A stretch of DNA of 47,324 bases from Oscillibacter sp. (GCA_022791875.1 JAAVZX010000018.1:1-47324), one strand, 5' to 3'. Positions 23,629 through 31,089 are shown, numbered from the stretch's first letter. The notes: generated by a model not told the origin, from the sequence alone. Made by a program: numbers and translations.

Positions 23629-24473
23629 GTCTCTTCCCCCTTGATGTAAAACAGCATAATATCCTCCAGGGACGCCGGGTCCGCCACAGCCTTCGGGTAC
23701 TTCTTCCCCGCCGCCCGCCGGTCCCGTACCAGGTACTCCGTGCTCACACTCGTTTCCCGCCGCACAATCACGTCCTCCGGCTCCACCTCCGTGCCCTTCC
23801 CGCAGCGCAGGATTCCGTACTGGTCCAGTAGCACGTCCTTCTCTTCCTCGAAGATAATCCGCCCCTGGTGGATCAGGACCACGTAGTCGGCAATTTTCTG
23901 GATGTCCGACGTGATGTGGGACGAGAAAAAGACAGCGTGGTCCTCGTCCTGGATGAAGTCCAGCAGGATATCGAGAATTTCGTCACGGATCACCGGGTCC
24001 AGGCCCGCCGTGGCCTCGTCCAAGATCAGCAGCTTCGGGCGGTGGGACAGCGCCCCGGCTATGGCCAGCTTCATCTTCATGCCCTTCGAGTAGGACTTGA
24101 TCCGCTGGCGCTCCGGCAGGCTGAAGCGCTTCAAATATTCCTGGAAGAGCCCGCCGTCCCAGGCGGGGTAGATGCCGGAGAAAATCTTCGCCACGTCCCG
24201 GGCCGTGAAGACCTCCGGGAAGTTGCAGGCGTCGAAGACCACGCCTACGTCGCTCCGCACAGCGGGGTCCGTGTGGTCCCGGCCCAGGATTTCCACGGCT
24301 CCGCCGTCCTTTTTCAGCTCGTTCAGAATCAGGTTGATCGTGGTGCTCTTGCCCGCTCCATTTTCGCCGATAAAGCCCACAATTCTGCCCTTCGGCACCT
24401 GGAAGGACACGTTGTCCAGGGTGAAGCCGTCAAAGCGCTTGCACAGATCCCGGACGGAAATACTGTTGTCCAT
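23616..24473 (-). CDS. ABC transporter ATP-binding protein
   Basis: Encodes 285 residues and begins MDNSISVRDLCKRFDGFTLD, two bases after the GntR stop, with GAAGGAGAT upstream. Walker A is GENGAGKS at 36-43; the Q-loop region is VGVVFDACNFPEVFTARD. The signature is YSKGMKMKLAIAGAL and Walker B LLILDEATAGLDP, then FFSSHITSDIQKIADYV. A C-terminal extension of about 60 residues (RRETSVSTEYLVRDRRAAGK) is usual in the family. It energises the permease encoded next. The open frame continues 5' over the GntR gene, but that part is not coding. Confidence 0.95.
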   Translation of the reverse strand: MDNSISVRDLCKRFDGFTLDNVSFQVPKGRIVGFIGENGAGKSTTINLILNELKKDGGAVEILGRDHTDPAVRSDVGVVFDACNFPEVFTARDVAKIFSGIYPAWDGGLFQEYLKRFSLPERQRIKSYSKGMKMKLAIAGALSHRPKLLILDEATAGLDPVIRDEILDILLDFIQDEDHAVFFSSHITSDIQKIADYVVLIHQGRIIFEEEKDVLLDQYGILRCGKGTEVEPEDVIVRRETSVSTEYLVRDRRAAGKKYPKAVADPASLEDIMLFYIKGEETCEE

Positions 24474-24475
24474 AG

Positions 24476-24853
24476 TCAATCTCCTTCTTCGTAAAATAGG
24501 GCCAGGATGCCCGTGAGGCGCTCCAGGGAGATGCCGTGGGCGCGGCCGATTTCCGCGGCCCTTTGCAGAAGTTCCTCCGCGATGCGGAGCTGTTCTTCCC
24601 GGATGAACTCGCGGTTCTGGGCGGCGACGAAGCTGCCCTTGCCGGAGACGGTTTCGATGAAGCCGTCCCGGGTCAGGTCTTCGTAGGCCCTCTGGACGGT
24701 GATGACGCTGATATGCAGGTCCCTGGCCAGGGCCCGCATGGAGGGCAGGGCGTCGCCTGCGGCTAAGGTGCCGTCCATGATCTGGCTCTTGATCTGCTGG
24801 CAGATCTGTTCGTAGATGGGTTTTCCGCTGCTGTTGCTGATGAGGATTTTTAT
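24476..24853 (-). CDS. GntR family regulator, YtrA subfamily, with non-standard ATA start
   Basis: Encodes 125 residues, the normal size for YtrA-type repressors. KILISNSSGKPIYEQICQQI is the canonical beginning, followed by winged-helix blocks DALPSMRALARDLHISVITV and QRAYEDLTRDGFIETVSGKG. A short C-terminal dimerisation helix holds LRIAEELLQRAAEIG. No ATG, GTG or TTG exists at the expected start. The codon there is ATA (24851-24853), nine bases after AGGAGG. Upstream in-frame GTG codons lack a ribosome site, and a TTG lies inside the promoter. Either ATA is used, or the base is a mutation or sequence error. It probably represses its own ABC operon through the GTAC palindromes. Confidence 0.82.
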   Translation of the reverse strand: MKILISNSSGKPIYEQICQQIKSQIMDGTLAAGDALPSMRALARDLHISVITVQRAYEDLTRDGFIETVSGKGSFVAAQNREFIREEQLRIAEELLQRAAEIGRAHGISLERLTGILALFYEEGD

Positions 24854-24904
24854 AGGGTTTTCCCTCCTCTCCTGCGAACCGGGCACGCGGCGCCATGCGT
24901 GTCG

Positions 24905-24940
24905 TTTGTACTGTATGTACTGGTTCGTTAAGTACACTAT
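24905..24940 (-). promoter_or_regulatory. Candidate operator of the YtrA-type regulator
   Basis: The palindrome GTACTGTATGTAC (24908-24920) lies just downstream of the -10 box. A further inverted GTACT..AGTAC pair runs up to the -10 box. Binding here would block transcription of the operon, as known for YtrA-like repressors. Confidence 0.65.
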
Positions 24941-24964
24941 AGACGCTTTGGGCGCGTTTGTCAA
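24936..24964 (-). promoter_or_regulatory. Promoter of the GntR/ABC operon
   Basis: Minus strand TTGACA (24959-24964), 17 bp, TATAGT (24936-24941). Confidence 0.85.
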
Positions 24965-25007
24965 TAGGGATTTTTGATTTTTGTGGGTGCATCCTCCGGG
25001 GACTGGT

Positions 25008-25356
25008 GGGCGCGGGGGACGGGACGCCGAGGGCGGCGTCCCCTACGGATACGTCTACCGGGGTTCCACCTGTAGGGGACGCCCCCTTGGGCGTCCCGTC
25101 CTCCGCAAGCATGGCAATCGCGAAGGACGGGGGTGCGTTTCCAAAAGTATCATAAAATATGTGTGGGGCCTTCTATGCCAATAGAAGGCCCCACCTGTAC
25201 GCCCCCCGTTACCGTGCGGGATGCTATCGCAACTGCCAGAGTATAGAGCGGATCTAAAGTTCTTTTGCTTACTTTTCTTTCAAGAAAAGTAAGCCGCCGG
25301 AGGCCCCCCGCCTGCCGGAGGCCCCCCGCCTGCCGGAGGCCCCCCGTATGCAGGCA
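25008..25356. repeat. Composite hairpin repeat 2 (families C and B), downstream of rpmF
   Basis: Same module order as 8775-9160: GGGACGCC/GGCGTCCC hairpin with CCCCTACGG; GGGACGCCC/GGGCGTCCC hairpin; TGTGGGGCCTTCTAT..ATAGAAGGCCCCACC hairpin; GTACGCCCCCCGTTACCGTG; AGAGCGGATCTAAAG; the B palindrome GCTTACTTTTCTT-TCAAGAAAAGTAAGC. The last unit, GCCGGAGGCCCCCC, is present three times in tandem. Stem differences from copy 1 are compensated on both arms. No gene seen. Confidence 0.85.
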
Positions 25357-25366
25357 CCGAGAAACG

Positions 25367-25397
25367 AAAAAGAGGGAAGCAAGGTGCTTCCCCCTTT
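25367..25397 (-). terminator. Terminator of rpmF
   Basis: Minus strand GGGAAGCA / TGCTTCCC stem followed by CTCTTTTT, within 20 bp of the rpmF stop codon. Confidence 0.85.
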
Positions 25398-25411
25398 TCA
25401 AGGCTGGTGGA

Positions 25412-25606
25412 TTATTGGGACACGACGGACTTCACAACTTTGACTTCCCGGCCGTTGTAAGTACCGCACTCGCGGCACATTCTATGAGGCAGGTGCAGCG
25501 CACCACACTTCGGGCACACGACCAGATTCGGCGTTTCGAGCTTCCAGGTGGAGCTGCGCCGCTTGTCCCGTCTTGCCTTCGATACTTTCCCCTTGGGTAC
25601 TGCCAT
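25412..25606 (-). CDS. rpmF: 50S ribosomal protein L32
   Basis: Encodes 64 residues. MAVPKGKVSKARRDKRRSST is the standard L32 start. CPKC and CREC form the zinc-binding pairs in NLVVCPKCGALHLPHRMCRE, and the ending YNGREVKVV is typical. GGAGGTG lies upstream of the ATG. It follows the YceD gene, the common yceD-rpmF arrangement. Confidence 0.97.
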   Translation of the reverse strand: MAVPKGKVSKARRDKRRSSTWKLETPNLVVCPKCGALHLPHRMCRECGTYNGREVKVVKSVVSQ

Positions 25607-25659
25607 TATGACACCTCCTTAATCATACAAAAGGCACGGGTGACCGTCCCTTCCTTGTT

Positions 25660-26157
25660 TTATTTGTTCTCCAAAAGTTTTGCCAGGGCCGCCAGCCGGG
25701 GGTCCGGCTCCTTTTTGCAGGAGCAGGGTCCGAGGTTCAAATCCGCGCCGCACCGGGGGCACAGCCCTTTGCAATCCTCTGAACACAGGGTTTTCGTGTC
25801 CATCCCGAGAATAAAGGCCGTCCGGGCCAAATCGCCTGCGTCCACGCCGCCGTTCTCCAGAAGGACGATGCTGTCGTTGTCCTCGCTCTGGACTTTCTCT
25901 GCCAGCATACAGCTGAAAGGGACCTCCTTCTCCAGGAGGAACGGCTTCCCGCAGCGGTCGCAGACCGCGTCCAAGGTAGTGCGGGCGGACAGATCCAGCT
26001 CCAGGAGGCCGGCGGTGTTTCGGGCGCTGCCCTCCACCTCCACCGGGCGGCTGATGGGATGCCGGCCGTCGAACTCCAGGTCGGAGAGGACTAGGGTGAA
26101 GCGGAACGAGAGCGATTTTCCGGGGTTGTGCAGAATAGGTCTAATATCTACAAACAT
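25660..26157 (-). CDS. yceD: YceD family protein (DUF177)
   Basis: Encodes 165 residues. YceD accompanies L32 in most bacteria and is implicated in 23S rRNA or ribosome maturation. Features are LVLSDLEFDGRHPISRPVEV early, the Cys pair TTLDAVCDRCGKPFLLEKEV near 75-80, the acidic stretch VQSEDNDSIVL, and the C-terminal Cys cluster CSEDCKGLCPRCGADLNLGP, which should bind zinc. GAGG lies upstream of the ATG. A consensus promoter at 26185-26213 drives yceD-rpmF; the gap to rpmF is about 50 bp. Confidence 0.93.
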   Translation of the reverse strand: MFVDIRPILHNPGKSLSFRFTLVLSDLEFDGRHPISRPVEVEGSARNTAGLLELDLSARTTLDAVCDRCGKPFLLEKEVPFSCMLAEKVQSEDNDSIVLLENGGVDAGDLARTAFILGMDTKTLCSEDCKGLCPRCGADLNLGPCSCKKEPDPRLAALAKLLENK

Positions 26158-26184
26158 GGCTTACCTCACAATGACACATCTGGT

Positions 26185-26213
26185 ATTATAAGTGATGCTT
26201 CCGCCGTTGTCAA
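26185..26213 (-). promoter_or_regulatory. Perfect consensus promoter of yceD-rpmF
   Basis: Minus strand TTGACA (26208-26213), 17 bp, TATAAT (26185-26190). Confidence 0.88.
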
Positions 26214-26300
26214 ATGATTTTTTCATTTTTCTGGCGGATTTCCGGATTTTCTTTTCTTTGGAACGCCGCTGGCGGAGGTGAGTCCCTAAAATACGGAAAT

Positions 26301-26708
26301 TTAACTGCCATCGGCCAGTCTTCTTTTCTCCTTCTCCGCCTCTTCCGGATTCCACCATGCCAGAACCTTGATTAGTCTGTCGCGGGCAGCGTCAGAACTC
26401 CCCCACCAATCCCATTCCGATTCCTCCATCCGCTTCAGCACAGCCGGTTTGTAAACTTTTTGCATCCGGAAATTCTTTACATGCTTACTTCTGATCACGA
26501 TTTCTACGTACCGGCGGGAATGCCGCGGCGTACCGATCACAACAATCTTTTCGTGGCCCATACCGCCATAGACCAAATTGATATATACCTTCGCATTCGG
26601 GCGAAACTGTTTATTTCCGTAACGTGTTTCATGCTCTTCACCATAGTCGTGAGCATCAACAATATTGCCAACAAGGCACCATTGCCATTTCATTTGAGTT
26701 GTTTCCAT
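26301..26708 (-). CDS. Conserved clostridial protein of unknown function, Trp-rich
   Basis: Encodes 135 residues from METTQMKWQWCLVGNIVDAH; a start at the next Met (KWQWCLVG) is also possible. The open frame extends further 5', but it would overlap the divergent ruvX promoter. The fold looks like a small beta barrel: WCLVGNIVDAHDYGEEHE, GNKQFRPNAKVYINLVYG, KIVVIGTPRHSRRYVEIVIR. The helical tail contains ESEWDWWGSSDAARDRLIKV. I have seen WCLVGNIV..H.(F/Y)GE-type proteins in other Clostridia without a function. The Arg/Lys-rich strands could bind nucleic acid, but that is speculative. Confidence 0.78.
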   Translation of the reverse strand: METTQMKWQWCLVGNIVDAHDYGEEHETRYGNKQFRPNAKVYINLVYGGMGHEKIVVIGTPRHSRRYVEIVIRSKHVKNFRMQKVYKPAVLKRMEESEWDWWGSSDAARDRLIKVLAWWNPEEAEKEKRRLADGS

Positions 26709-26716
26709 ACAGAGGC

Positions 26717-26745
26717 TTGCGCCCTCCCCTCCGTCGTGATACAAT
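26717..26745 (+). promoter_or_regulatory. Promoter of ruvX
   Basis: TTGCGC (26717-26722), 17 bp, TACAAT (26740-26745), about 40 bp before the ruvX start. Confidence 0.72.
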
Positions 26746-26787
26746 AGCCCCGATTTCCCAACCTTCGAGAAAGAGAGGCACACGCCC

Positions 26788-27204
26788 ATGCGCATCATGG
26801 CCATCGACTACGGAGACGCCAACACCGGCATCGCTGTCTCCGATCCCACCGGCTTCATCGCCGGCTTCACCACTGTTATCCGCGCCTACACCCCCGAGAA
26901 AGCTGCCGCCCAGATCGCCGCCCTGGCGGAGGAGCACGCCGCGGAGGAGCTGGTTCTGGGGCATCCCCTCAACATGGACGGCACCCTCGGCGAGCGCGCC
27001 GAAAAGGCGGAGGCGCTGGCTGTCATCCTCCGGGAGTACACGGGCCTCCCTGTCGTCCTCTGGGACGAGCGGCGCACTACCATCGATGCCCATCAAATTC
27101 TCTTCAACGCCGGGAAGAACGGCAAAAAGCGGAAAAAAATTGTGGACGCTGTGGCGGCTTCTCTGATTCTGGAGGGCTACCTAACCTACAGGCGGGGGCA
27201 CTGA
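26788..27204 (+). CDS. ruvX: RuvX/YqgF family Holliday-junction resolvase-like protein
   Basis: Encodes 138 residues, RNase H-like fold, implicated in 16S rRNA 5' processing and in resolving junctions. MRIMAIDYGDANTGIAVSDP carries the first catalytic Asp. VLGHPLNMDGTLGERAEKAE and PVVLWDERRTTIDAHQIL carry the conserved Glu/Asp positions, and the ending KIVDAVAASLILEGYL has the final Asp. GAGAGG lies upstream. The gene is short and complete. It is not followed closely by another gene. Confidence 0.94.
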   Translation: MRIMAIDYGDANTGIAVSDPTGFIAGFTTVIRAYTPEKAAAQIAALAEEHAAEELVLGHPLNMDGTLGERAEKAEALAVILREYTGLPVVLWDERRTTIDAHQILFNAGKNGKKRKKIVDAVAASLILEGYLTYRRGH

Positions 27205-27333
27205 CGGGGCGCTCCGCGGGGACGGGCCCTCCCCGCCCCTGAAAACGCCAGAAATTTCCATAGTTTTTTGCGCAATTCCGCCGCCGCTTTGCGCAAATCT
27301 CACAAACTTTACAGTCTGTACATGAATTACCCC

Positions 27334-27363
27334 TTACATAAATCCTGGCAAATGTGGTAAACT
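27334..27363 (+). promoter_or_regulatory. Putative promoter of the CarD-like gene
   Basis: TTACAT (27334-27339), 18 bp, TAAACT (27358-27363). Weaker than the others in this window. Nothing else was seen in the gap 27205-27443 apart from GC-rich pairing just after ruvX. Confidence 0.55.
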
Positions 27364-27443
27364 AAGGGTACGGAGCGGTGCCGGCAGAACGGAAAACGCC
27401 TTCCGGTTCCCGGTTCCGCCCGCTCAAGAAGGAGGGCACCCTT

Positions 27444-27974
27444 ATGTTTCACCCAGGAGATATCGTCGTGTACGGCGCCGCGGGCGTCTGCCGCGTACAG
27501 GAGGTGGCCAAACCCAACCTCACCGGCGCGGACAGGAACAAGGAATACTATATCCTTGCCCCCCTCCATCAGGACGGCGTCATCTACACGCCCGTGGACA
27601 ACCAGAAGGTCCCCATGCGCCCCGTGATTTCCGCCGACGAGGCCGAGGCGCTCATCGACCTCATCCCTTCCATCCAGGCCAACATCTGCCGCGCTCCCTC
27701 CGTACAGGCCCAGGCCCAGCGCTACCAGTCCGCCATGCGCAGCAGCGACTGCCGGGACCTGGTGGAGGTGGTGAAGTCCATCTACGCCAAGCGCAGGCAG
27801 GCGGAGTCCCAGCGCCGCCGCCTGGGCATGACGGACGAGCGCTATATGAAGCAGGCCGAGCGTCTTCTTTACGGCGAGCTGTCCGTTGCCCTGGGCATCC
27901 CCTTCGAGGACGTGCAGGGCTATATTGCCAGCCGGGTGGGCGGGAGCGCCCCCGCCGGGTCCGCCAACGCGTAG
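27444..27974 (+). CDS. CarD-like transcriptional regulator
   Basis: Encodes 176 residues. The N-terminal RNA-polymerase-interacting domain (Tudor-like, as in CarD and the Mfd RID) begins FHPGDIVVYGAAGVCRVQEV, with NKEYYILAPLHQDGVIYTPV near residue 35. The helical C-terminal domain has CRDLVEVVKSIYAKRRQAES and ERYMKQAERLLYGELSVALG, the typical CarD_CdnL_TRCF pattern. It probably stabilises open complexes at some promoters. The start at 27444 is chosen for AGGAGGG nine bases upstream; an earlier in-frame start lacks one. A clear terminator follows. Confidence 0.93.
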   Translation: MFHPGDIVVYGAAGVCRVQEVAKPNLTGADRNKEYYILAPLHQDGVIYTPVDNQKVPMRPVISADEAEALIDLIPSIQANICRAPSVQAQAQRYQSAMRSSDCRDLVEVVKSIYAKRRQAESQRRRLGMTDERYMKQAERLLYGELSVALGIPFEDVQGYIASRVGGSAPAGSANA

Positions 27975-28006
27975 CAGAGAGCAGAGAGCAGATATTTTCC
28001 GTAAAA

Positions 28007-28030
28007 CCGCCCCGAGGGGCGGCTTTTTTT
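28007..28030. terminator. Terminator after the CarD-like gene
   Basis: CCGCCCC GA GGGGCGG followed by seven T on the plus strand. The reverse reading ends in TTTT, so it can also end the convergent Nudix/lipid kinase transcript. Confidence 0.88.
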
Positions 28031-28041
28031 GCCCGGGGACC

Positions 28042-28647
28042 TCACCACTCCGCCAAATCCTTGGTAATCCGGCCCGTCATGCCCCAGATGGCGCGGCCCT
28101 GCCAGTGCCAGACAGGGATTTCCACCTTCCCGTCCGCCCAGGGGTAGTCCCGTCCGATGCCGATGGTCTCGTAGGGAAAATCCTCCGGCACCTGGGGGAC
28201 CAGGGCGTAGGTCCAGACCTGGGGCGGCGTCTCCCGCAGGTAGGCCAGGGGGACCGTGAACGCCTCCGCCACCTCCGCCGGGGAGGGGCGCATGGCGGCG
28301 AAGCCTGCCGGGGACACCACGCCTAAGAACGGATGCAGAAGGAAGCCCCGCTGATTGCAGATGAAATCCATGGGCCCCAGGATATCTACCTCGTTTCTGG
28401 GAATTGCCAGCTCCTCCTCCGTCTCCCGCAGGGCGCAGTCCTCCGCCGTCTCCCCAGGCTCCCGCAGTCCGCCGGGGAAGCACACCTCGCCCCCCTGCCG
28501 CAGGCCCTTTGCCCGGACCTCGTACAGCACGTGGAGCGCCCCGTCCCGCTCCACCAGCGGGCAGAGGACCGCGTAGCTCCGCCGCGCCCCCAGAAGGCCC
28601 GGTTCCCGGCCCTGGAAGCGGGCGGCCAACTTTGCCAGCCCGTCCAT
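28042..28647 (-). CDS. Nudix hydrolase, CoA pyrophosphatase type
   Basis: Encodes 201 residues. The Nudix box GGLREPGETAEDCALRETEEEL is complete near residues 59-80, and the preceding GGEVCFPGG matches the CoA pyrophosphatase (NudL/YeaB) signature. SYAVLCPLVERDGALHVLYE opens the domain. Residues 101-150 (FLLHPFLGVVSPAGF, EVAEAFTVPLAYL) fit that subfamily. It would split CoA into 4'-phosphopantetheine and 3',5'-ADP. The start ATG overlaps the stop of the lipid kinase gene by one base, so the two are co-translated. Confidence 0.9.
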   Translation of the reverse strand: MDGLAKLAARFQGREPGLLGARRSYAVLCPLVERDGALHVLYEVRAKGLRQGGEVCFPGGLREPGETAEDCALRETEEELAIPRNEVDILGPMDFICNQRGFLLHPFLGVVSPAGFAAMRPSPAEVAEAFTVPLAYLRETPPQVWTYALVPQVPEDFPYETIGIGRDYPWADGKVEIPVWHWQGRAIWGMTGRITKDLAEW

Positions 28648-29534
28648 CACAGCAGCATGGCCAGGGCCTGGCGGCGGTTCTCGATGTCCACCACGGGCAG
28701 GCTCGGGGCATACTCGCCGTCCAGGGACCAGGGGAGCGTGTCCTCCGTCTCCAGGTGGATGCGGGAGACGTGGCGGAAGACCAGGCCCTGGCTGTCGTAC
28801 TCCTGGTTCAGGAGGGCGTGGACCAGGCCCTGCAAATCCGCGGCGCTCTGGGGGTTCGGGATCAGAAGCATCTCGAAGAGGCCGTCGTCCAGCACCACCC
28901 GCTCCGGGTCCAGCTTCATCAGACCCCCGATGGACGTGGAGTTGCACACCGCCCCGAAGAGGTATTCCCCGTCCAGGGCCTCGCCGTCGGCGCTCAGGCG
29001 CACCTGGTACGGGCGCAGGCTGTTCAGGTCCTTCATGCCCTCCAGGATGTAGGCCAGGTGGCCCAGGGCATTTTTCGCCGACTGAGGCGCGGCGTAAGAA
29101 CTGCGTGTAAAAGCCCCGAAGGAGGCCACGTAGATGAAATGCCGCTGGTTCCAGCGCCCCACGTCCAGGCTCCGGGGCACGTTCCGCGCCACCTCCGCCG
29201 CGGCCCGGGCCGGGTCCCGGGAGATCCGCAGGCTGGACGCGAAGTCGTTCGTGCTCCCCTGGGCCAGGTAGCCCAGAAGGGGGCGTTCCTCCAGCTCCAT
29301 CAGGCCCGACGCCACCTCGTTCAGCGTCCCGTCTCCCCCTACCGCGACCACCAGATCGTAGTGCTTCCCCTCTCGGGCCGCTGTCTCCGTACCGTCTCCC
29401 GGCCCCGCCGTCTGGTACACCGATATCAGATACCCCGCCTCAGACAAAATACGCACCGCGTCAAACAGCGGGCCCCGGGATTTTCTGCGGCCTGCTTTCG
29501 GGTTTACGATCATCAGCGCTTTTCTCTGTTTCAT
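28647..29534 (-). CDS. Diacylglycerol/lipid kinase family protein (YegS/BmrU type)
   Basis: Encodes 295 residues. ALMIVNPKAGRRKSRG starts the DAGK catalytic domain. The ATP-binding motif is VVAVGGDGTLNEVASGLM near residues 64-81; LLGYLAQGSTNDFASSL and DVGRWNQRHFIYVASFGAFT follow. The C-terminal strands (AVCNSTSIGGLMKLDPERV, LDDGLFEMLLIPNP) fit the family. The start at 29532-29534 with GAGG upstream is chosen over an earlier in-frame ATG that would give 33 extra unconserved residues. It probably phosphorylates diacylglycerol or undecaprenol at the membrane. Confidence 0.93.
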   Translation of the reverse strand: MKQRKALMIVNPKAGRRKSRGPLFDAVRILSEAGYLISVYQTAGPGDGTETAAREGKHYDLVVAVGGDGTLNEVASGLMELEERPLLGYLAQGSTNDFASSLRISRDPARAAAEVARNVPRSLDVGRWNQRHFIYVASFGAFTRSSYAAPQSAKNALGHLAYILEGMKDLNSLRPYQVRLSADGEALDGEYLFGAVCNSTSIGGLMKLDPERVVLDDGLFEMLLIPNPQSAADLQGLVHALLNQEYDSQGLVFRHVSRIHLETEDTLPWSLDGEYAPSLPVVDIENRRQALAMLL

Positions 29535-29623
29535 CTCAAGTGCCTCCTCTCGGGGCTTCACCCCGAACCCAGTGATTCCTTGCTTGTGTGCCTGCTTCTT
29601 CTTTGGGCTTGTTGTTAAAATGT

Positions 29624-29675
29624 AGTATAGCATTCAAAAATCAGGATTGCAATTCCCCTTGTGATGGCGTACAAT
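29624..29675. promoter_or_regulatory. Divergent promoters sharing one palindromic -35 box
   Basis: TTGCAA at 29647-29652 is its own reverse complement. On the plus strand it pairs with TACAAT (29670-29675) after exactly 17 bp, towards the exporter gene. On the minus strand it pairs with TATACT (29624-29629), also after exactly 17 bp, towards the lipid kinase gene. Confidence 0.75.
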
Positions 29676-29700
29676 ATTTTTAACAAAGGACGGTGTGATT

Positions 29701-30921
29701 ATGGATTATAAAGACAGATACATTTTCTTGGGATTTACCGCTTTTACCGCAGCCGCCGCCATTCTTCTCTTCTATGATACCCTTTTCGGCGGCGGGGCAG
29801 TCCTCGCCCTCATGAAGACCGTCCAGCCAATTCTTTACGGCGCTTTCATCGCCTATCTGCTGGCCCCCATCGTCAACTTCTTCGAGAGCCAGCTCTTCGC
29901 CGGGGCCGTCCGCCGCGCCAGGGCCAAGGGGTACCATTCCTCCGCCCTGGTCCGCACTGTCAGCATCATCATGTCCTGGATGGTCATCATCTTCTTTTTC
30001 TACCTCCTGGCCTCCGTCCTTCTGCCGGAGCTCTACAAGAGCATCTTGCAGCTCATCTCCAACGCGGACAACTACTACCGCACCGTCAGCGGCTGGATTT
30101 TCCATCTCCTGGAGACGAATCCCGCCATGGCCGACTGGGTTTCCTCCCAGATGTCCGTCTACTTCACCGACATCAACAGCTGGCTCCGGGGCGTCCTCCC
30201 CCAGGTCCAGTCCCTTATGACCACCGTTTCCGGCGGCGTCCTCACCCTCCTGAACTTCGTGAAGGACCTTCTGGTGGGCGTCATTGCCTCCATCTACCTC
30301 CTGGCCACCAAGGAGCAGTGCGCCGCCTACGGGCGCAAGCTGTCTTACAGCCTCTTCTCGCGGGAGCACGTGCAGTGGGTCCTCCGGGGCGTCCGGAAGA
30401 TGGACAGTATTTTCTCCGGCTTTGTCCGCGGGAAGCTGCTGGACTCCATCATCATCGGGATTCTGTGCTTCGTCTGCTGCTCCATTCTCGACTTCCCCTA
30501 CACGCCCCTGGTATCCGTGATTGTGGGCGTCACCAACATCATTCCCTTCTTCGGGCCCTTCCTCGGGGCGATTCCCAGTACCTTCCTGATCCTCCTGGTC
30601 TCCCCCATGAAGGCGCTGTACTTCGTCATTTTCGTCCTGGCCCTCCAGCAGCTGGACGGCAACGTGATCGGCCCCAAGATTCTCGGCGACAAGACGGGGC
30701 TCTCCAGCCTCTGGGTCATCGTGGCGATTCTGATTGGCGGAGGCTTCTTCGGAATCGTGGGCATGTTCTTCGGCGTGCCCGTGTGCGCCTGCCTCTACTC
30801 CGCGGCCAATTTCTTCCTGGATCTCCGCCTCCGGGAGAAGGGCCTGCCCCTGGACACAAAGTCCTACACCTCCGACCGTCCCGGCGGGGACGCTTCCACG
30901 AAAAAGCCGGAAAATTCGTGA
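29701..30921 (+). CDS. AI-2E family transporter (YdiK/PerM type)
   Basis: Integral membrane protein of 406 residues with about eight helices. The N-terminal pair is FLGFTAFTAAAAILLFYDTL and LYGAFIAYLLAPIVNFFESQ. A soluble region covers about 110-190. The conserved C-terminal block is SVIVGVTNIIPFFGPFLGAI near 275, then LDGNVIGPKILGDKTGLSSL near 318, a family hallmark. Members export autoinducer-2 or act as Na+/H+ antiporters; the substrate here cannot be said. ATG 29701 is preferred over the GTG six bases upstream because AAAGGA lies ten bases before it. Confidence 0.92.
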   Translation: MDYKDRYIFLGFTAFTAAAAILLFYDTLFGGGAVLALMKTVQPILYGAFIAYLLAPIVNFFESQLFAGAVRRARAKGYHSSALVRTVSIIMSWMVIIFFFYLLASVLLPELYKSILQLISNADNYYRTVSGWIFHLLETNPAMADWVSSQMSVYFTDINSWLRGVLPQVQSLMTTVSGGVLTLLNFVKDLLVGVIASIYLLATKEQCAAYGRKLSYSLFSREHVQWVLRGVRKMDSIFSGFVRGKLLDSIIIGILCFVCCSILDFPYTPLVSVIVGVTNIIPFFGPFLGAIPSTFLILLVSPMKALYFVIFVLALQQLDGNVIGPKILGDKTGLSSLWVIVAILIGGGFFGIVGMFFGVPVCACLYSAANFFLDLRLREKGLPLDTKSYTSDRPGGDASTKKPENS

Positions 30922-30974
30922 AAGACCTTGCATTCCACCCTACCAGCTCTCCGGCGGCAGTTGATGGGGGCGTC

Positions 30975-31056
30975 CGTTACTTTTTCTTGAAAGAAAAAGT
31001 AACCAAAAAGAACTTTTTAACTCGACGCGAATCCGGTGCGCACTGTTGGCCTCTGC
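30975..31056 (+). repeat. Hairpin repeat family B, copy B1
   Basis: GTTACTTTTTCTT-GAAAGAAAAAGTAAC hairpin, then CAAAAAGAACTTTTTAACTC, GACGCGAATCCGGTG and GGCCTCTG. It is the reverse of the B units in the composite repeats. It fills the gap between the exporter gene and the DUF3810 gene. Confidence 0.8.
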
Positions 31057-31089
31057 GCCTGAACCTGAATTGTCCCGAGGGATTTTTTT

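Noticed and set aside
24474..25112. N-terminal extension of the ABC ATPase frame
   Set aside because: The frame stays open over the GntR gene, its promoter and part of composite repeat 2, but the ATPase domain starts cleanly at 24473 with its own ribosome site.
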